Of a stretch of DNA of 64,000 bases, positions 50,418 to 61,431 are shown piece by piece. The position numbers were made by a program, and so were the translations under genes. Numbering within the stretch: position 1 is the first letter of the stretch; each line of letters begins with the position of its first letter. Location: assembly GCF_016714285.1 (NCBI RefSeq), contig NZ_JADJNN010000023.1:62001-126000 (forward strand), written 5' to 3'. Under the pieces are notes generated by a model, which ran no database searches, was not told the origin of the DNA, and saw only the letters and a program-made list of their open reading frames with translations. The DNA is from Nannocystis sp. (GTDB lineage: Bacteria > Myxococcota_A > Polyangia > Nannocystales > Nannocystaceae).

Positions 50418-50423
50418 ATCATA
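50418..50423 (-). promoter_or_regulatory. -10-like TATGAT, 6 nt before start codon
   Basis: Minus-strand TATGAT upstream of the Cys-rich lipoprotein ATG (50411); the closest match to the TATAAT consensus in this set. Confidence 0.5.
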
Positions 50424-50566
50424 GGGGTCCAGGCGCGCCAGGAGCAATTCTCGGTCGCAAGAGAATGCGGGGGCGCGGGTCCCCACGCGTGGCACGGCGA
50501 TCGCGTTGTGGTGGGGACCCGGGACTTCGCTGATGTCGAGGGTCGGGCGACTCGAGGTCTCCTGGT

Positions 50567-51889
50567 TCAGGAGAGGTCGCTGGTTTCGATCGCGTCGGCG
50601 GTGTCGGCGGCCTCGGCGGCGCCGAGGATGAGCTCCAGGGTGGGGACGACGATGTCGTGCCAGGCGTCGCTGCGGGCGGTGGCCAGAGCGGCGGGGCCGA
50701 GGCGGCCGTGGGCGGCCAGCACTTCGCGGGTCAGCTCCGCGGGCAGCTCGGGCTCGGGGCTGGCGTCGTGGAGGCGATCGCCGATGCTGCTTGCGAGCTC
50801 GCGGAGGGCCGCGGCGACCTCGGGTCCGCCGTGGTGGACGGTGAAGGCCAGGGTGGCCCAGGCGAGCTCGGCGTGGCGGGTCTCGTCGTCGGCGATCGTG
50901 GCGAGGACCTCGCGGACGGGGGCGAGCTGACAGCTGCGGCCGGCGCGGAGGGCCGCGAGGGCCGCGACGGTCTCGCCGAGGCAGCCCTCGAGGAAGGTGT
51001 TGCGGGCGAGGGCGACGAGGCCGCCGTCGCGGGGGGCGAGGGCCGGGAGCGGGCCGGGTTCGGCGGGCTCGTCGGCGTAGAGGGCGGCGAGGCTGAAGCA
51101 GCTGCGGGCGTGGTGGATCTCGTCGAGGCTGGCCTGTTGGGAGGCGAAGATCAGCTCGGGCGGGGCGCCGACGGCCATCAGCTCGAGGGTGGCGCGGGCG
51201 AAGGCGGCGACGGCCGCGTGCTCGTCGCCGGCGTCGCGCAGCCACAGGCCGGCGAGGTGGCGGCGGGCGGCGAGCGGGAGGGCGGCGACGCTGTCCTCGG
51301 AGACATGTCCTGAGAGCCAGGCAGAACCGGGGCGCAGGGGGGCGCGCAGGGCCTGGTCGTCGGCGAGGAGGGGGCGACCCGAGCAGTAGTCGAACCAGTG
51401 GTAGCAGCAGATGGTCTCGTCCTTGGTGGCGGCGCGCTGCTCGGCGGTGGCGATCTTGCGGAGGCGGCCCTGCATCATGGGGTTCAGCGAGATGCCCTTG
51501 AACTGGCGCTCGTCGGCCTTGGACTTCTGCGGGTGGCCCATGAGGCGGGTCGGGCAGCCGAGCTCCTGGCCGCTGGACTGGGTGGCGAGCTTCTCGGCGA
51601 TCTTGGCCGGGGCGCACCAGTCACCGTTGGGGCAGCCCTCCTCCTCGATGCCGTCGGGGTCGAAGGGGTCCTGGCCGGTGCGCTCGGGGTAGGGCGAGGG
51701 CGGGAGCGGTGGCGGAGGTGGCGTGGGGGTCGCGGCCGGGGTGGGTGTGGCGACCGGGGCGGCGGTCTGGGTCGCGGGCTTGACCTCGGGCGCGGGGCCG
51801 CTGTCGCAGGCGAGGCCTCCAGCAGCGAGCAGCGGCAGGCAGGCGAGGGCGCGGTGCAGGCGGGTGCGGAGGAGCGAGGTGTCGCGCAT
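50567..51889 (-). CDS. lipoprotein with ferritin-like di-iron domain
   Basis: 440 residues. Lipobox LAAGGLAC (Cys28) and a Pro/Ala linker, then a Cys-containing region (EEEGCPNGDWCAPAKI; KDETICCYHWFDYCSG) and a C-terminal four-helix domain with metal-ligand motifs: DAGDEHAAVAAFAR, ASLDEIHHARSCF and ADDETRHAELAW (two ExxH). The same layout is found in the cytoplasmic-looking protein at 55895. A di-iron enzyme outside the cytoplasm is unusual; the substrate is unknown. TAAGGT lies 7 nt before the ATG. It is divergent from the lycopene cyclase gene. Confidence 0.8.
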   Translation of the reverse strand: MRDTSLLRTRLHRALACLPLLAAGGLACDSGPAPEVKPATQTAAPVATPTPAATPTPPPPPLPPSPYPERTGQDPFDPDGIEEEGCPNGDWCAPAKIAEKLATQSSGQELGCPTRLMGHPQKSKADERQFKGISLNPMMQGRLRKIATAEQRAATKDETICCYHWFDYCSGRPLLADDQALRAPLRPGSAWLSGHVSEDSVAALPLAARRHLAGLWLRDAGDEHAAVAAFARATLELMAVGAPPELIFASQQASLDEIHHARSCFSLAALYADEPAEPGPLPALAPRDGGLVALARNTFLEGCLGETVAALAALRAGRSCQLAPVREVLATIADDETRHAELAWATLAFTVHHGGPEVAAALRELASSIGDRLHDASPEPELPAELTREVLAAHGRLGPAALATARSDAWHDIVVPTLELILGAAEAADTADAIETSDLS

Positions 51890-51896
51890 GGCGGGG

Positions 51897-51902
51897 ACCT
51901 TA
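51897..51902 (-). promoter_or_regulatory. -10-like TAAGGT, 7 nt before start codon
   Basis: Minus-strand TAAGGT in TGATAAGGT upstream of the ATG at 51889. Confidence 0.45.
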
Positions 51903-52052
51903 TCACGAGGAGCGCGCGGGACGGCCGGGGCGGAGGGTGATGCCTGGTGCGCCCACGCGGCGGTGGCCGCGGAGATCCACGGGGTGCGTGCAGGTGTTGC
52001 GTGGGGTGCGGGCGCGCAGGGGGCGGGGTTGAGTTCGTGCGGGGGGCGGGTG

Positions 52053-53255
52053 ATGGTTGCGGCGGTGGATGTCGATGCGCTCATCGTCGGGGGCGGCTGC
52101 GCCGGGCTGAGCCTGGCGGTGCACGTGGTTGCGGCGGCGCGGCGGGCCGGGCGAGCGTGCCCGCGGGTGACGATCGTCGAGCCGCGCAGCGAGTACCAAC
52201 GCGACCGGACCTGGTGCGGGTGGCGCTTCGAGGCCCACCCATTCGCGGATTCGGTGACCCGGCGGTGGTCGCAATGGGCGGTGCAGGAGGGGGGGCGGCG
52301 GGTCGTGCGGGGTAGCACTCGGCACCCGTACGAGCACATCCCGGCGGACCGCTTCTACGCGCAGGCGCAGGCGCTGCTGGCGACGGCGCCGGAGCTGCGG
52401 CTGGTGCTCGGGGCCCGGGTGACGGCGATCGCGGAGCAGGGCGGGCAGGTGGTGGTGGAGACGACGGCGGGGCCGCTGCGGGCCGGGCTGGTGCTCGACG
52501 GGCGGCCCCCCGAGGCTGCTGCGGCGGCCGAGGCGAGCGCGGTGGCGGAGGTCGACCTCGTGCAGCACTTCGTCGGCTGGGAGGTGGAGACGGCCGAGCC
52601 CTGCTTCGACCCGGGGGTGGTCGAGATGATGGACTTCGCGGTCGCGCAGACGCGCGGGCTGCACTTCATGTATGTGCTGCCGTTCACGTCGACGCGGGCG
52701 CTGGTGGAGGCGACGTACATCAGCGCGGGGGCGCTGCCGTTGGCGCAGTACGAGGCGGACATCCGCGGCGACCTCGAGCGGCGGGGCGCGCGTGAGTTCA
52801 AGGTCGGGTTTCGCGAGGCGGGGCAGATCGCCATGTCGACGCGGCCGGCGCGGCCGCAGGCGTCGCCGCGGGTGCTGCAGATCGGCCTGCGCGGCGGGCT
52901 GGCCAAGCCGTCGACCGGCTACGCCTTCGCGGCGATCCAGCGCTTCTCGGCCGCGCTGGCGGAGCGCATCGTCGCCCGGCCGGGGCAGCCGCTGGTGCCG
53001 CCTGCGCCGCGGCCGGCGGCGGCGGTGGCGATGGACCGGGTGTTCCTGTCGTATCTCGAGCGGCACCCGGGGCGCGGGCCGGGGCTGTTCGTCGACCTGT
53101 TCGAGCGCCTGCCGCCGGATCTGCTGTGTCGTTTTCTCACCGATCACGGCTCGCCGCTCGACGGCCTGCGCGTGATGGCCTGCACGCCGCTGGCGCAGAT
53201 GACCGCGGAGGTCGTACGCTCGCGGGCCCGCTGGCTGCGCCGGCCGGCGGCCTGA
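52053..53255 (+). CDS. crtY: lycopene cyclase (CrtY-type)
   Basis: 400 residues from ATG 52053. The FAD motif DALIVGGGCAGLSLAVHV opens the protein, followed by RDRTWCGWRF, a strand with YEHIPADRFYAQA, LVLDGRPP, LVQHFVGWEVET, VLPFTSTRALVEATYIS and the late GLRGGLAKPSTGYAFAAIQRF. These are the marks of CrtY-type lycopene beta-cyclases, which close the rings of lycopene to beta-carotene using FADH2. No phytoene synthase or desaturase is in the window. It is followed by a Rieske protein gene after 24 bp, in which a CCTGTCCC copy lies. Confidence 0.88.
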   Translation: MVAAVDVDALIVGGGCAGLSLAVHVVAAARRAGRACPRVTIVEPRSEYQRDRTWCGWRFEAHPFADSVTRRWSQWAVQEGGRRVVRGSTRHPYEHIPADRFYAQAQALLATAPELRLVLGARVTAIAEQGGQVVVETTAGPLRAGLVLDGRPPEAAAAAEASAVAEVDLVQHFVGWEVETAEPCFDPGVVEMMDFAVAQTRGLHFMYVLPFTSTRALVEATYISAGALPLAQYEADIRGDLERRGAREFKVGFREAGQIAMSTRPARPQASPRVLQIGLRGGLAKPSTGYAFAAIQRFSAALAERIVARPGQPLVPPAPRPAAAVAMDRVFLSYLERHPGRGPGLFVDLFERLPPDLLCRFLTDHGSPLDGLRVMACTPLAQMTAEVVRSRARWLRRPAA

Positions 53256-53279
53256 ACCTGTCCCAAGGAACCTGTACTT

Positions 53280-54260
53280 TTGACCAGACCGCGACTGATC
53301 ACCTTCGGCACGCCTCCATCCTCCGGGGCGACGGCGCCGCCCTCCGAGGCCCCCGACTGGGTGCAGGCCAACCCTGCGCGCATCGAGCGGGCGCTGACAC
53401 GGGCGCTGGCGCTGCCGTCGGGCGGGTGGTTCGTGGTCGACGACCGCGAGAAGATCGGGCGCGTACCGGTGACCTACACGATCGACGGGCAGGAGCTGGT
53501 GCTGTGGCGGGCGCAGGACGGGGCGCTGCGGGCGGCGCCGGGGGCCTGCCCGCACATGGGCGCGTCGCTCGCGTGTGCGAAGGTCCGCGGGGACAACCTG
53601 GTGTGTCCGTGGCACGGGCTCGAGCTCGGCGACGGGCCGCACGGGCGCTGGCGGCCGCTGGTGGCCCACGACGACGGGGTGCTGGCGTGGGTGCGGCTGC
53701 CGGCGCGGCCGGGCGAGGAGACGGCGGGGCCGATCATGGCGCCGCGGCCGACGGCGGCGCTGGCCGGGGTGATCCGGATGGAGGCGCGCTGCGACCCGGG
53801 CGACATCCTGGCCAATCGCCTGGACCCCTGGCACGGGGCGCACTACCACCCGCACTCGTTCGGGCGGCTCAAGGTGCTGGAGGAGCGCGAGGATCTGCTG
53901 CTGGTGCGCGTGGCGTACCGCGTGATCGGGCCGCTGGCGGTCGAGGTCGACGCGACCTTTCATTGCCCGGATCCGCGGACGATCGTGATGACGATCGTCG
54001 GCGGCGAGGGGGCGGGGTCGGTGGTCGAGACCCACGCGACGCCGATCGGGCCGGGACGCACGGCGGTGATCGAGGCGACGCTGGCCCGCTCGGAGCGGCC
54101 GGGCTTTCGCCACGCGCTGCGGCTCAGTCGTTGGCTGCGACCGGCGATGAACGCCCGCGCGGCGCGGCTGTGGGTCGAGGACATCGCGTACGCCGAGCGC
54201 CGCTACGCGCTGCGGGCCCGGCCGGTGCGGCTGCACACGGTCGGGTCGGGCGAGGATTGA
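53280..54260 (+). CDS. Rieske [2Fe-2S] protein with DUF5914-like C-terminus
   Basis: 326 residues from TTG 53280. The Rieske ligands are CPHMGA (near residue 90) and CPWHGLELG (near residue 112). The C-terminal 180 residues contain DILANRLDPWHGAHYHPHSFG, a conserved His-rich segment that could hold a mononuclear iron, and IVMTIVGGEGAGSVVETH. I recognise this as resembling the Rieske/DUF5914 proteins often found next to carotenoid genes (from memory). A carotenoid hydroxylase or ketolase-like oxygenase is a reasonable inference. It lies directly after crtY. Confidence 0.8.
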   Translation: MTRPRLITFGTPPSSGATAPPSEAPDWVQANPARIERALTRALALPSGGWFVVDDREKIGRVPVTYTIDGQELVLWRAQDGALRAAPGACPHMGASLACAKVRGDNLVCPWHGLELGDGPHGRWRPLVAHDDGVLAWVRLPARPGEETAGPIMAPRPTAALAGVIRMEARCDPGDILANRLDPWHGAHYHPHSFGRLKVLEEREDLLLVRVAYRVIGPLAVEVDATFHCPDPRTIVMTIVGGEGAGSVVETHATPIGPGRTAVIEATLARSERPGFRHALRLSRWLRPAMNARAARLWVEDIAYAERRYALRARPVRLHTVGSGED

Positions 54261-54309
54261 CGGCGGGGCTGGCTGAAGGGACAGGTTTCTCGGCGACGGT
54301 CGGGGGCGG

Positions 54310-54315
54310 TACCAT
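54310..54315 (+). promoter_or_regulatory. -10-like TACCAT, 6 nt before start codon
   Basis: TACCAT lies upstream of the ATG at 54322; GGGACAGGT at 54278-54286 lies about 24 bp upstream of it. Confidence 0.4.
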
Positions 54316-54321
54316 GACGTG

Positions 54322-55392
54322 ATGTCGCTGACGCGCCGGGGCTGGCTGCAGGGGGCGGCCTGGGGCGTCGGGATCGCGGGCGGGGTGATCGCGGCGCGGC
54401 GGCGGCGGTTGCGGGTGCTGGTGCTCGGGGGGACGCGCTTCGTGGGGCGGGCGATCGTCGCGGCGGTGCTGGCCCGCGGGCACGCGGTGTCGCTGTTCAA
54501 CCGCGGGCGCACGGGGCCGGGGCTGTTCCCGGAGGCGGAGGAATTGCTCGGGGACCGCGAGGGGGACCTGGCGGCGCTGCGCGGGCGCAGCTGGGACGTG
54601 GTGATCGATACCTCGGGGACCAATCCGCAGTGGGTGCGGCGCGCGAGCGAGCTGCTGCACGCGGCGGCGGGGCGCTATCTGTATGTATCGTCGACGGCGG
54701 CGTATACGATGAGCGGATCGCTGCGGCGCAGCGAAGAGAGCCCGATCTGGCCGGCGGCGACCGACGCGGCGAGGACCTACGGCGAGCGCAAGGCGGCGGG
54801 CGAGCGCGAGGTGCTGCGATACTTCGCGGGGCGGGCGACGATCGTCCGGCCGGCCGATCTGTTCGGGCCGCATGATTACGATCGCCGGGCGCACTTTGTC
54901 CGCTGGGCGCTGCGGGCGCGGGCGGGCGGGGAATTCCTGGTGCTGGGGCGGCCGGAGAACAAGGTGGCATTCACGGACGTGCGCGACCTCGGGGCGTGGA
55001 TCGCGGGGCTGATCGAGCGGGATGTGCGGGGGGTGTTTAATGTGGCGGGGCCGCCGTTCACGCTGGGGGCGCTGGCGGCCGCGGCGATCGCCGTCGGCGG
55101 GCCGGCGACACCGGTGTGGGTCGACCGGAGGTGGGCGGCGGCCGAGGGCGTCGACCGCAAGCAGCTGTCGGCCGGGACCGGGAGCACGTATGAAATGGGC
55201 TCGCCGCTGGCGGTGGTGCGGGGGCTGTGCTTCCGGCCGCTGGTGGCGACGATGCGGGATACGCTGGAATGGTGGGACTCGCCTAAGGGTGAGGCGGCGG
55301 GTGAGGCGGCGGGCGAGACGCCGGGGATGACGGCGGAGGCCGAGGCGGAGGTGATCGCGGCGTGGCGAGCGAGCGGGGGCGGTTCAGGATAG
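54322..55392 (+). CDS. NAD-dependent epimerase/dehydratase (atypical extended SDR)
   Basis: 356 residues from ATG 54322 (GTG 54319 is also possible). The N-terminus has twin Arg and a hydrophobic stretch (TRRGWLQGAAWGVGIAGGV), so a Tat-like signal or membrane anchor is possible. The NAD motif is VLVLGGTRFVGRAIV; later motifs are WDVVIDTSG, RYLYVSSTAAYTM and TYGERKAAGE (active-site Tyr-x3-Lys replaced by a YGERK pattern). A sugar-nucleotide or isoprenoid-type substrate is possible. It follows the carotenoid-type genes but has its own -10 box. Confidence 0.8.
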   Translation: MSLTRRGWLQGAAWGVGIAGGVIAARRRRLRVLVLGGTRFVGRAIVAAVLARGHAVSLFNRGRTGPGLFPEAEELLGDREGDLAALRGRSWDVVIDTSGTNPQWVRRASELLHAAAGRYLYVSSTAAYTMSGSLRRSEESPIWPAATDAARTYGERKAAGEREVLRYFAGRATIVRPADLFGPHDYDRRAHFVRWALRARAGGEFLVLGRPENKVAFTDVRDLGAWIAGLIERDVRGVFNVAGPPFTLGALAAAAIAVGGPATPVWVDRRWAAAEGVDRKQLSAGTGSTYEMGSPLAVVRGLCFRPLVATMRDTLEWWDSPKGEAAGEAAGETPGMTAEAEAEVIAAWRASGGGSG

Positions 55393-55410
55393 GCGGGCGG
55401 GCCCCCGCTG

Positions 55411-55450
55411 CACGATATGGCGACACGCGGCACGATATGGCGATACTCGG
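55411..55450. promoter_or_regulatory. tandem 20-bp repeat upstream of lipoprotein gene
   Basis: CACGATATGGCGACACGCGG at 55411-55430 is followed at once by CACGATATGGCGATACTCGG, two mismatches. The 20-bp period fits tandem binding of a regulator. It lies 90 bp upstream of the ATG at 55539. Confidence 0.5.
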
Positions 55451-55538
55451 GGACTCCTATCATTGTGGCTTCGTGGTCTCTCGCCCGGCGCGGCCCCGCG
55501 CAGTTGCATCGCGTGGCGCCGCGTGCGAGAGTGATCGA

Positions 55539-55898
55539 ATGTCACGTCAGGGCCACCCATTCTTGCGCTTCGCCGTCGGCACGTCGCTGCTGGTCCCGGC
55601 GGTCGCGTGCAGCCAGAGCAACGAGCGCCCGCCGACCGCGAATCCGGGTCCGGTGGAGTCGGCTCCGCCGGAGGTCAAGCCGCTCCCACCGCAAGCGCCT
55701 GAGAAGCCGGAGCCGGTGATCGTCAACCCGGCCCCGCCGGAGCCCGTGGCCGAGCCCGTGGAGCAGCTCCACATCAACACGCCGCCGCCCAAGCCCGAGA
55801 AGCCGACGCCGAAGATCATCAACACGCCGCCGCCCAAGCCCGAGAAGCCGACGCCGAAGATCATCAACACGCCGCCGCCGACTGAGCCGCACGAATGA
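55539..55898 (+). CDS. Pro-rich lipoprotein with INTPPPKPEKPTPK repeats
   Basis: 119 residues from ATG 55539. Signal MSRQGHPFLRFAVGTS through LLVPAVAC (Cys24), then a Pro/Glu/Lys-rich tail with two copies of INTPPPKPEKPTPKI and a third partial INTPPP. No folded domain; it could act as a spacer or bind peptidoglycan or another protein. The TGA overlaps the ATG of the ferritin-like gene (ATGA), so the two products are made together. The repeat suggests recent expansion. Confidence 0.72.
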   Translation: MSRQGHPFLRFAVGTSLLVPAVACSQSNERPPTANPGPVESAPPEVKPLPPQAPEKPEPVIVNPAPPEPVAEPVEQLHINTPPPKPEKPTPKIINTPPPKPEKPTPKIINTPPPTEPHE

Positions 55899-56872
55899 CG
55901 CAGGAGCCATCCGAGGCCGAGCGCGCCCGCTCGGGCCCGTCGCGCGGGGCCCTTCGCGGGCTCGGAGCGCTTTCGCCGGCGCTGGACATCGGCCGCGCGA
56001 GCTGCGAGCGCATGCTCGCGGCGACCACCGAGCGTCTCGCCCGGATCCACCGCGTGCAGGTCGAGCGCGACCGCTGGCCCGACTTCGCCGCCTTCGACGC
56101 CTCGCGCTACAGCCTCGCGCTGCGGCGGGAGGCGGCGCGCCAGTGGGCCCGCCGCGCCTGCGCCGAGCATGGATCGATCCATCAATTCTCGGCCGTCATG
56201 CACGGGCTGTGCGAGGCCCGCGTCGGCCTCGAGCTGCTCGGCGCGCTCGCGCGGCTGATCACCGATGAGGTCCGCCACGCCGAGCTGTGCGCCGCGATGG
56301 CCGTCGCGCTGCTGCCCGAGGGCGGCGAGCCCGAGCTGTTCGCTTGGCCGACGCCCGACGCCCCCTGGCACGACGCGCCGGGGCCCGAGCAGCCCCAGGC
56401 GCTGCTCGCGTGGGCCGCGGACGCGATCCTGATCGCCTGTTGTCTCGGCGAGACCATCTCTCGTCCGATGTATGAGGCCCTGATCGTCGTCACCACCGAC
56501 CCCGTCGCCGAGCAGGTGGTGCGCCAGATCCTCCGCGACGAGCACCTGCACGCCGCGTTCGGCTGGGACGCGCTGGCGTTGTTGTTGCCCGCGCTCGAGC
56601 CGGCCGGTCGCGCGCAGGTCCAGGAGCGGCTGCGCCGCGCCCTCGGCGGCTTCGAGGCGACCACCGCCTGCGGTTACACCATCGAGGATGTGGCCGGTCG
56701 CGCGATCACCGTCGAACGCGGCGAGGCAGCCAACCTCGGCCTGCTGACGAGTGAGCAGTATGCGATGATCTTCTTCGCCACCATCGAGCAGGAAATTTTC
56801 CCGGCTCTGCACGCGCTCGGCCTCGACCCCGCGGCCGCGTGGGCCGGTCGCCCGGGGCGCGCCGCGCCCTGA
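55895..56872 (+). CDS. ferritin-like di-iron protein
   Basis: 325 residues without a signal peptide. The core has VMHGLCEARVGLELLG, LITDEVRHAELCAAMAV (ExxH) and ILRDEHLHAAFGWDAL (second ExxH-type), with CLGETISRPMYEAL between. This is the same arrangement as in the lipoprotein at 50567 (CLGETVAALAAL, ADDETRHAELAW), so the two are distant paralogues. Ferritin-like enzymes of this type may oxidise N- or C-containing substrates; no substrate can be named. Coupled by ATGA to a Pro-rich lipoprotein gene. Confidence 0.82.
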   Translation: MTQEPSEAERARSGPSRGALRGLGALSPALDIGRASCERMLAATTERLARIHRVQVERDRWPDFAAFDASRYSLALRREAARQWARRACAEHGSIHQFSAVMHGLCEARVGLELLGALARLITDEVRHAELCAAMAVALLPEGGEPELFAWPTPDAPWHDAPGPEQPQALLAWAADAILIACCLGETISRPMYEALIVVTTDPVAEQVVRQILRDEHLHAAFGWDALALLLPALEPAGRAQVQERLRRALGGFEATTACGYTIEDVAGRAITVERGEAANLGLLTSEQYAMIFFATIEQEIFPALHALGLDPAAAWAGRPGRAAP

Positions 56873-57539
56873 TCCCGGGGCTGCGCCGGATTCGTCGCAC
56901 ACCGGGCTCGGGCGCTTGCGCATGGTGCGGGTGGCGTGGTCTGCTGGTCGGCGATGAAGTTCGCGGCGGTCGTGATCGGGTTGGTGATGCTCGGGGCCTG
57001 TGAGATCGTGACGGAGCGCGACAAGGAGGCGCTGCGCCAGGCCTTTGAGGCCAAGGACAGGGCGCTGGCGCAGCAGGAGGAGGAGATCCGACACCTGAGG
57101 GAGGCGCTGGTGGAGGCTCGGGGCCGGCAGGAGCGGGAGTGCGTCGTGCGGGGACCCGCGGCGTCGCCGGACGGGATGGGGCAGCTCGCGGCGCTGCTGG
57201 GCGCGCAGGGGCCGAACCCGCTGGCGCAGCCCGGGGCTGATGCCGCGATCGGGCCGCAGTCCGTGGTTGGCTCGCCGTCGCCGATCACCTGCGCGGCGGA
57301 TCGCTGCACGGTGCCACGCAAGACCTTCGAGGCGCTGCTCGCCGATCCGGCCGAGCTGGTGAAACAGGCGCGGGTGGTGCCATACCTGCAGGACGGGCAG
57401 ACGCGGGGCTTCAAGTTGTTTGGGATCCGGGTCGGCAGCACATTCGCCGCGATCGGGCTGAAGAACGGCGACCGTATCACGGCGATCGGAGGCCATTCGC
57501 TCGGCGGCGTCGAGGAGGCGCTCACGGCGTATGCGGCGA

Positions 57540-59651
<2,112 letters not shown>

Positions 59652-59740
59652 GCGGGCAGGCTCGCTCGCATGGTGCCGCACCCGGGGGCGCTTGCGAAGC
59701 GGGGGTCGGGTGGGGGCTGGCGAGGACGACCCGCGGGTCT

Positions 59741-61334
59741 TCACCGGCGGCGTCGGCGGCTCGCGAGGCCGAGCAGGGCCAGCAGCGCCAGGGAGCCGGC
59801 GCCACCCGGGTGCTGCGAGCGGCAGCCGCAGCCGCCGTCGTCGACGCCGCCGTCGGTGCCCGAGCCCGAGGACGAGCCGTCGCCGGTGGTCGTGTCGGCC
59901 GGGCCCGCAGTGGTGGGGGCCGTGTCGCCGGTTGACGCGTCGCCGGTGCCGCTGGCGCCCCCGCTCTCGCCGCCGCTCGTCGGCGCGGCGGTGGTGGCGT
60001 CGCCGGTGGTGGCGTCGCCGGTGGTCGCATCCGCGGTGGTGGCATCCGTGGTGGTGGCGTCGCCGGTTGTCGTGGCCGTGGTGGTCGTCGCGCCCGTGGT
60101 CGTGCCGTCGATCACGATCATGCAATCCACGCACATCACATCGTTGGGGTCGTCGCATTCCTCGCCCTGCTGGACCACGCCGTCGCCGCAGCTGGCCAGC
60201 ACACAGGTGTTGCTGCAGGCGTCGTCGTCGATGTCGTTGCCGTCGTCGCAGGGCTCGACGCCGTCCTGGATGATGCCGTCGCCGCAGACCGCGGCGGCGC
60301 AGGCGTTGGTGCAGGCGTCGCCGTCGGTCATGTTGCCGTCGTCGCAGGCCTCGACGCCGTCGTGGACGATGCCGTCGCCGCACACGGCCAGCTTGCAGGT
60401 CTTGGTGCACGCGTCGGTGTCGACCATGTTGCCGTCGTCGCAGGCCTCGACGCCGGCCTGGACGATGCCATCGCCGCAGGCGGCCAGCTTGCAGGCGTTG
60501 GTGCAGGCGTCGGTGTCGACCATGTTGCCGTCGTCGCAGGCCTCGCTGCCCTCGACCTTGCCGTTGCCGCACTTCGCGGAGCTATAGACGCCGATGCCGT
60601 CGGCGGCGAAGGGCAGGCCGTAGCTCTTGATCACCATCCCGCCCATCACGAACTCGAGGACCGTGGTGGATTCGGTGCCGGTGCCGCCCTCGCCCGTGGT
60701 CGCCAGGCCGAAGAAGTGGCCGCTGCCGGCGTCCCACACGAAGTCGACGATGTTGTTGAAGTTGCCCATGCCGGTCGGGTTGTTGTAGGTGTTCGTGACC
60801 GCGAAGGCGGGGTCGTAGCGGGCGAACGACGACGATGCGCCGTTCCACAGGCTGACGAACAGGTCGGTGCCGTCGCTGGCCATGCCTTGCCCGGTGTTTG
60901 AGCTGGTCTTGACGCTGCCGATCTGCACCCCGTTGGGGGTGTAGCGCCACAGGGTCCCGTCATTGCGGCTCCATGACGACGATCTCGTTATTGTGCACCG
61001 TGATGTGCTTGGGGTAGGCGTAGGGCGTCATGTATTGGGCGTCGAGGCCGACGTTGTTGCCGACGATGAAGCGCGCGAACTTGTCGCCGAAGTGCTCGGT
61101 GATCCAGCCGAAGGTGCTGCCCTCCGCGACGTTGTAGTCGGCGTCGTTCGACTGGGTCGTGTGCAGCAGCACCGAGGCTCCGGGGTTGCTGCTGTCCCAG
61201 GTGTGGACCTGGCTCTGGTTGCGCCGCGTGAGCAGCACGGTGACCGCTCCGGCGTCGCCTGGGGTGACGTAGATCAGGGAGGCGAGGGCGGGGAGGAGGC
61301 GAAGGGTGACGCGGGATGAGCGAGCGCGGGCCAT
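59741..61334 (-). CDS. MYXO-CTERM protein with DUF4215 repeats, frameshifted
   Basis: The first frame, from ATG 61334, has a signal peptide (VTLRLLPALASLIYVTPGDAGA) and a beta-propeller-like start (SQVHTWDSSNPGASVLLHT; PKHITVHNNEIVVMEPQ). It stops at TGA near 60959. Removing one base there joins it to the second frame (DGTLWRYTPNG, GQGMASDGTDLFVSLWNG, ending at 59741), which holds five DUF4215-type repeats (CGDGIVQAGVEACDDGNMVD and similar), a Thr/Asp/Gly stalk and a MYXO-CTERM tail (GGCGCRSQ, GSLALLALLGLASRRRRR). The tail sorts proteins to the cell surface in myxobacteria. TATCCT lies 7 nt before the ATG. The frameshift may be a sequencing error. Confidence 0.78.
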
Positions 61335-61341
61335 GGCAGGC

Positions 61342-61347
61342 AGGATA
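61342..61347 (-). promoter_or_regulatory. -10-like TATCCT, 7 nt before start codon
   Basis: Minus-strand TATCCT in CCGTATCCT upstream of the MYXO-CTERM gene ATG (61334). It supports this start. Confidence 0.45.
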
Positions 61348-61431
61348 CGGAGGTCGCGCGCGCGAGTGTGGTCGGGGGAGGGCAGTCGGGGCCGCAAGGT
61401 TGGCGGCGAGCGCTTACGAGTCACTCGCTCG

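Noticed and set aside
60140..60560. Regular repeats as a CRISPR or minisatellite
   Set aside because: They encode DUF4215 protein repeats with conserved Cys and diverged codons.
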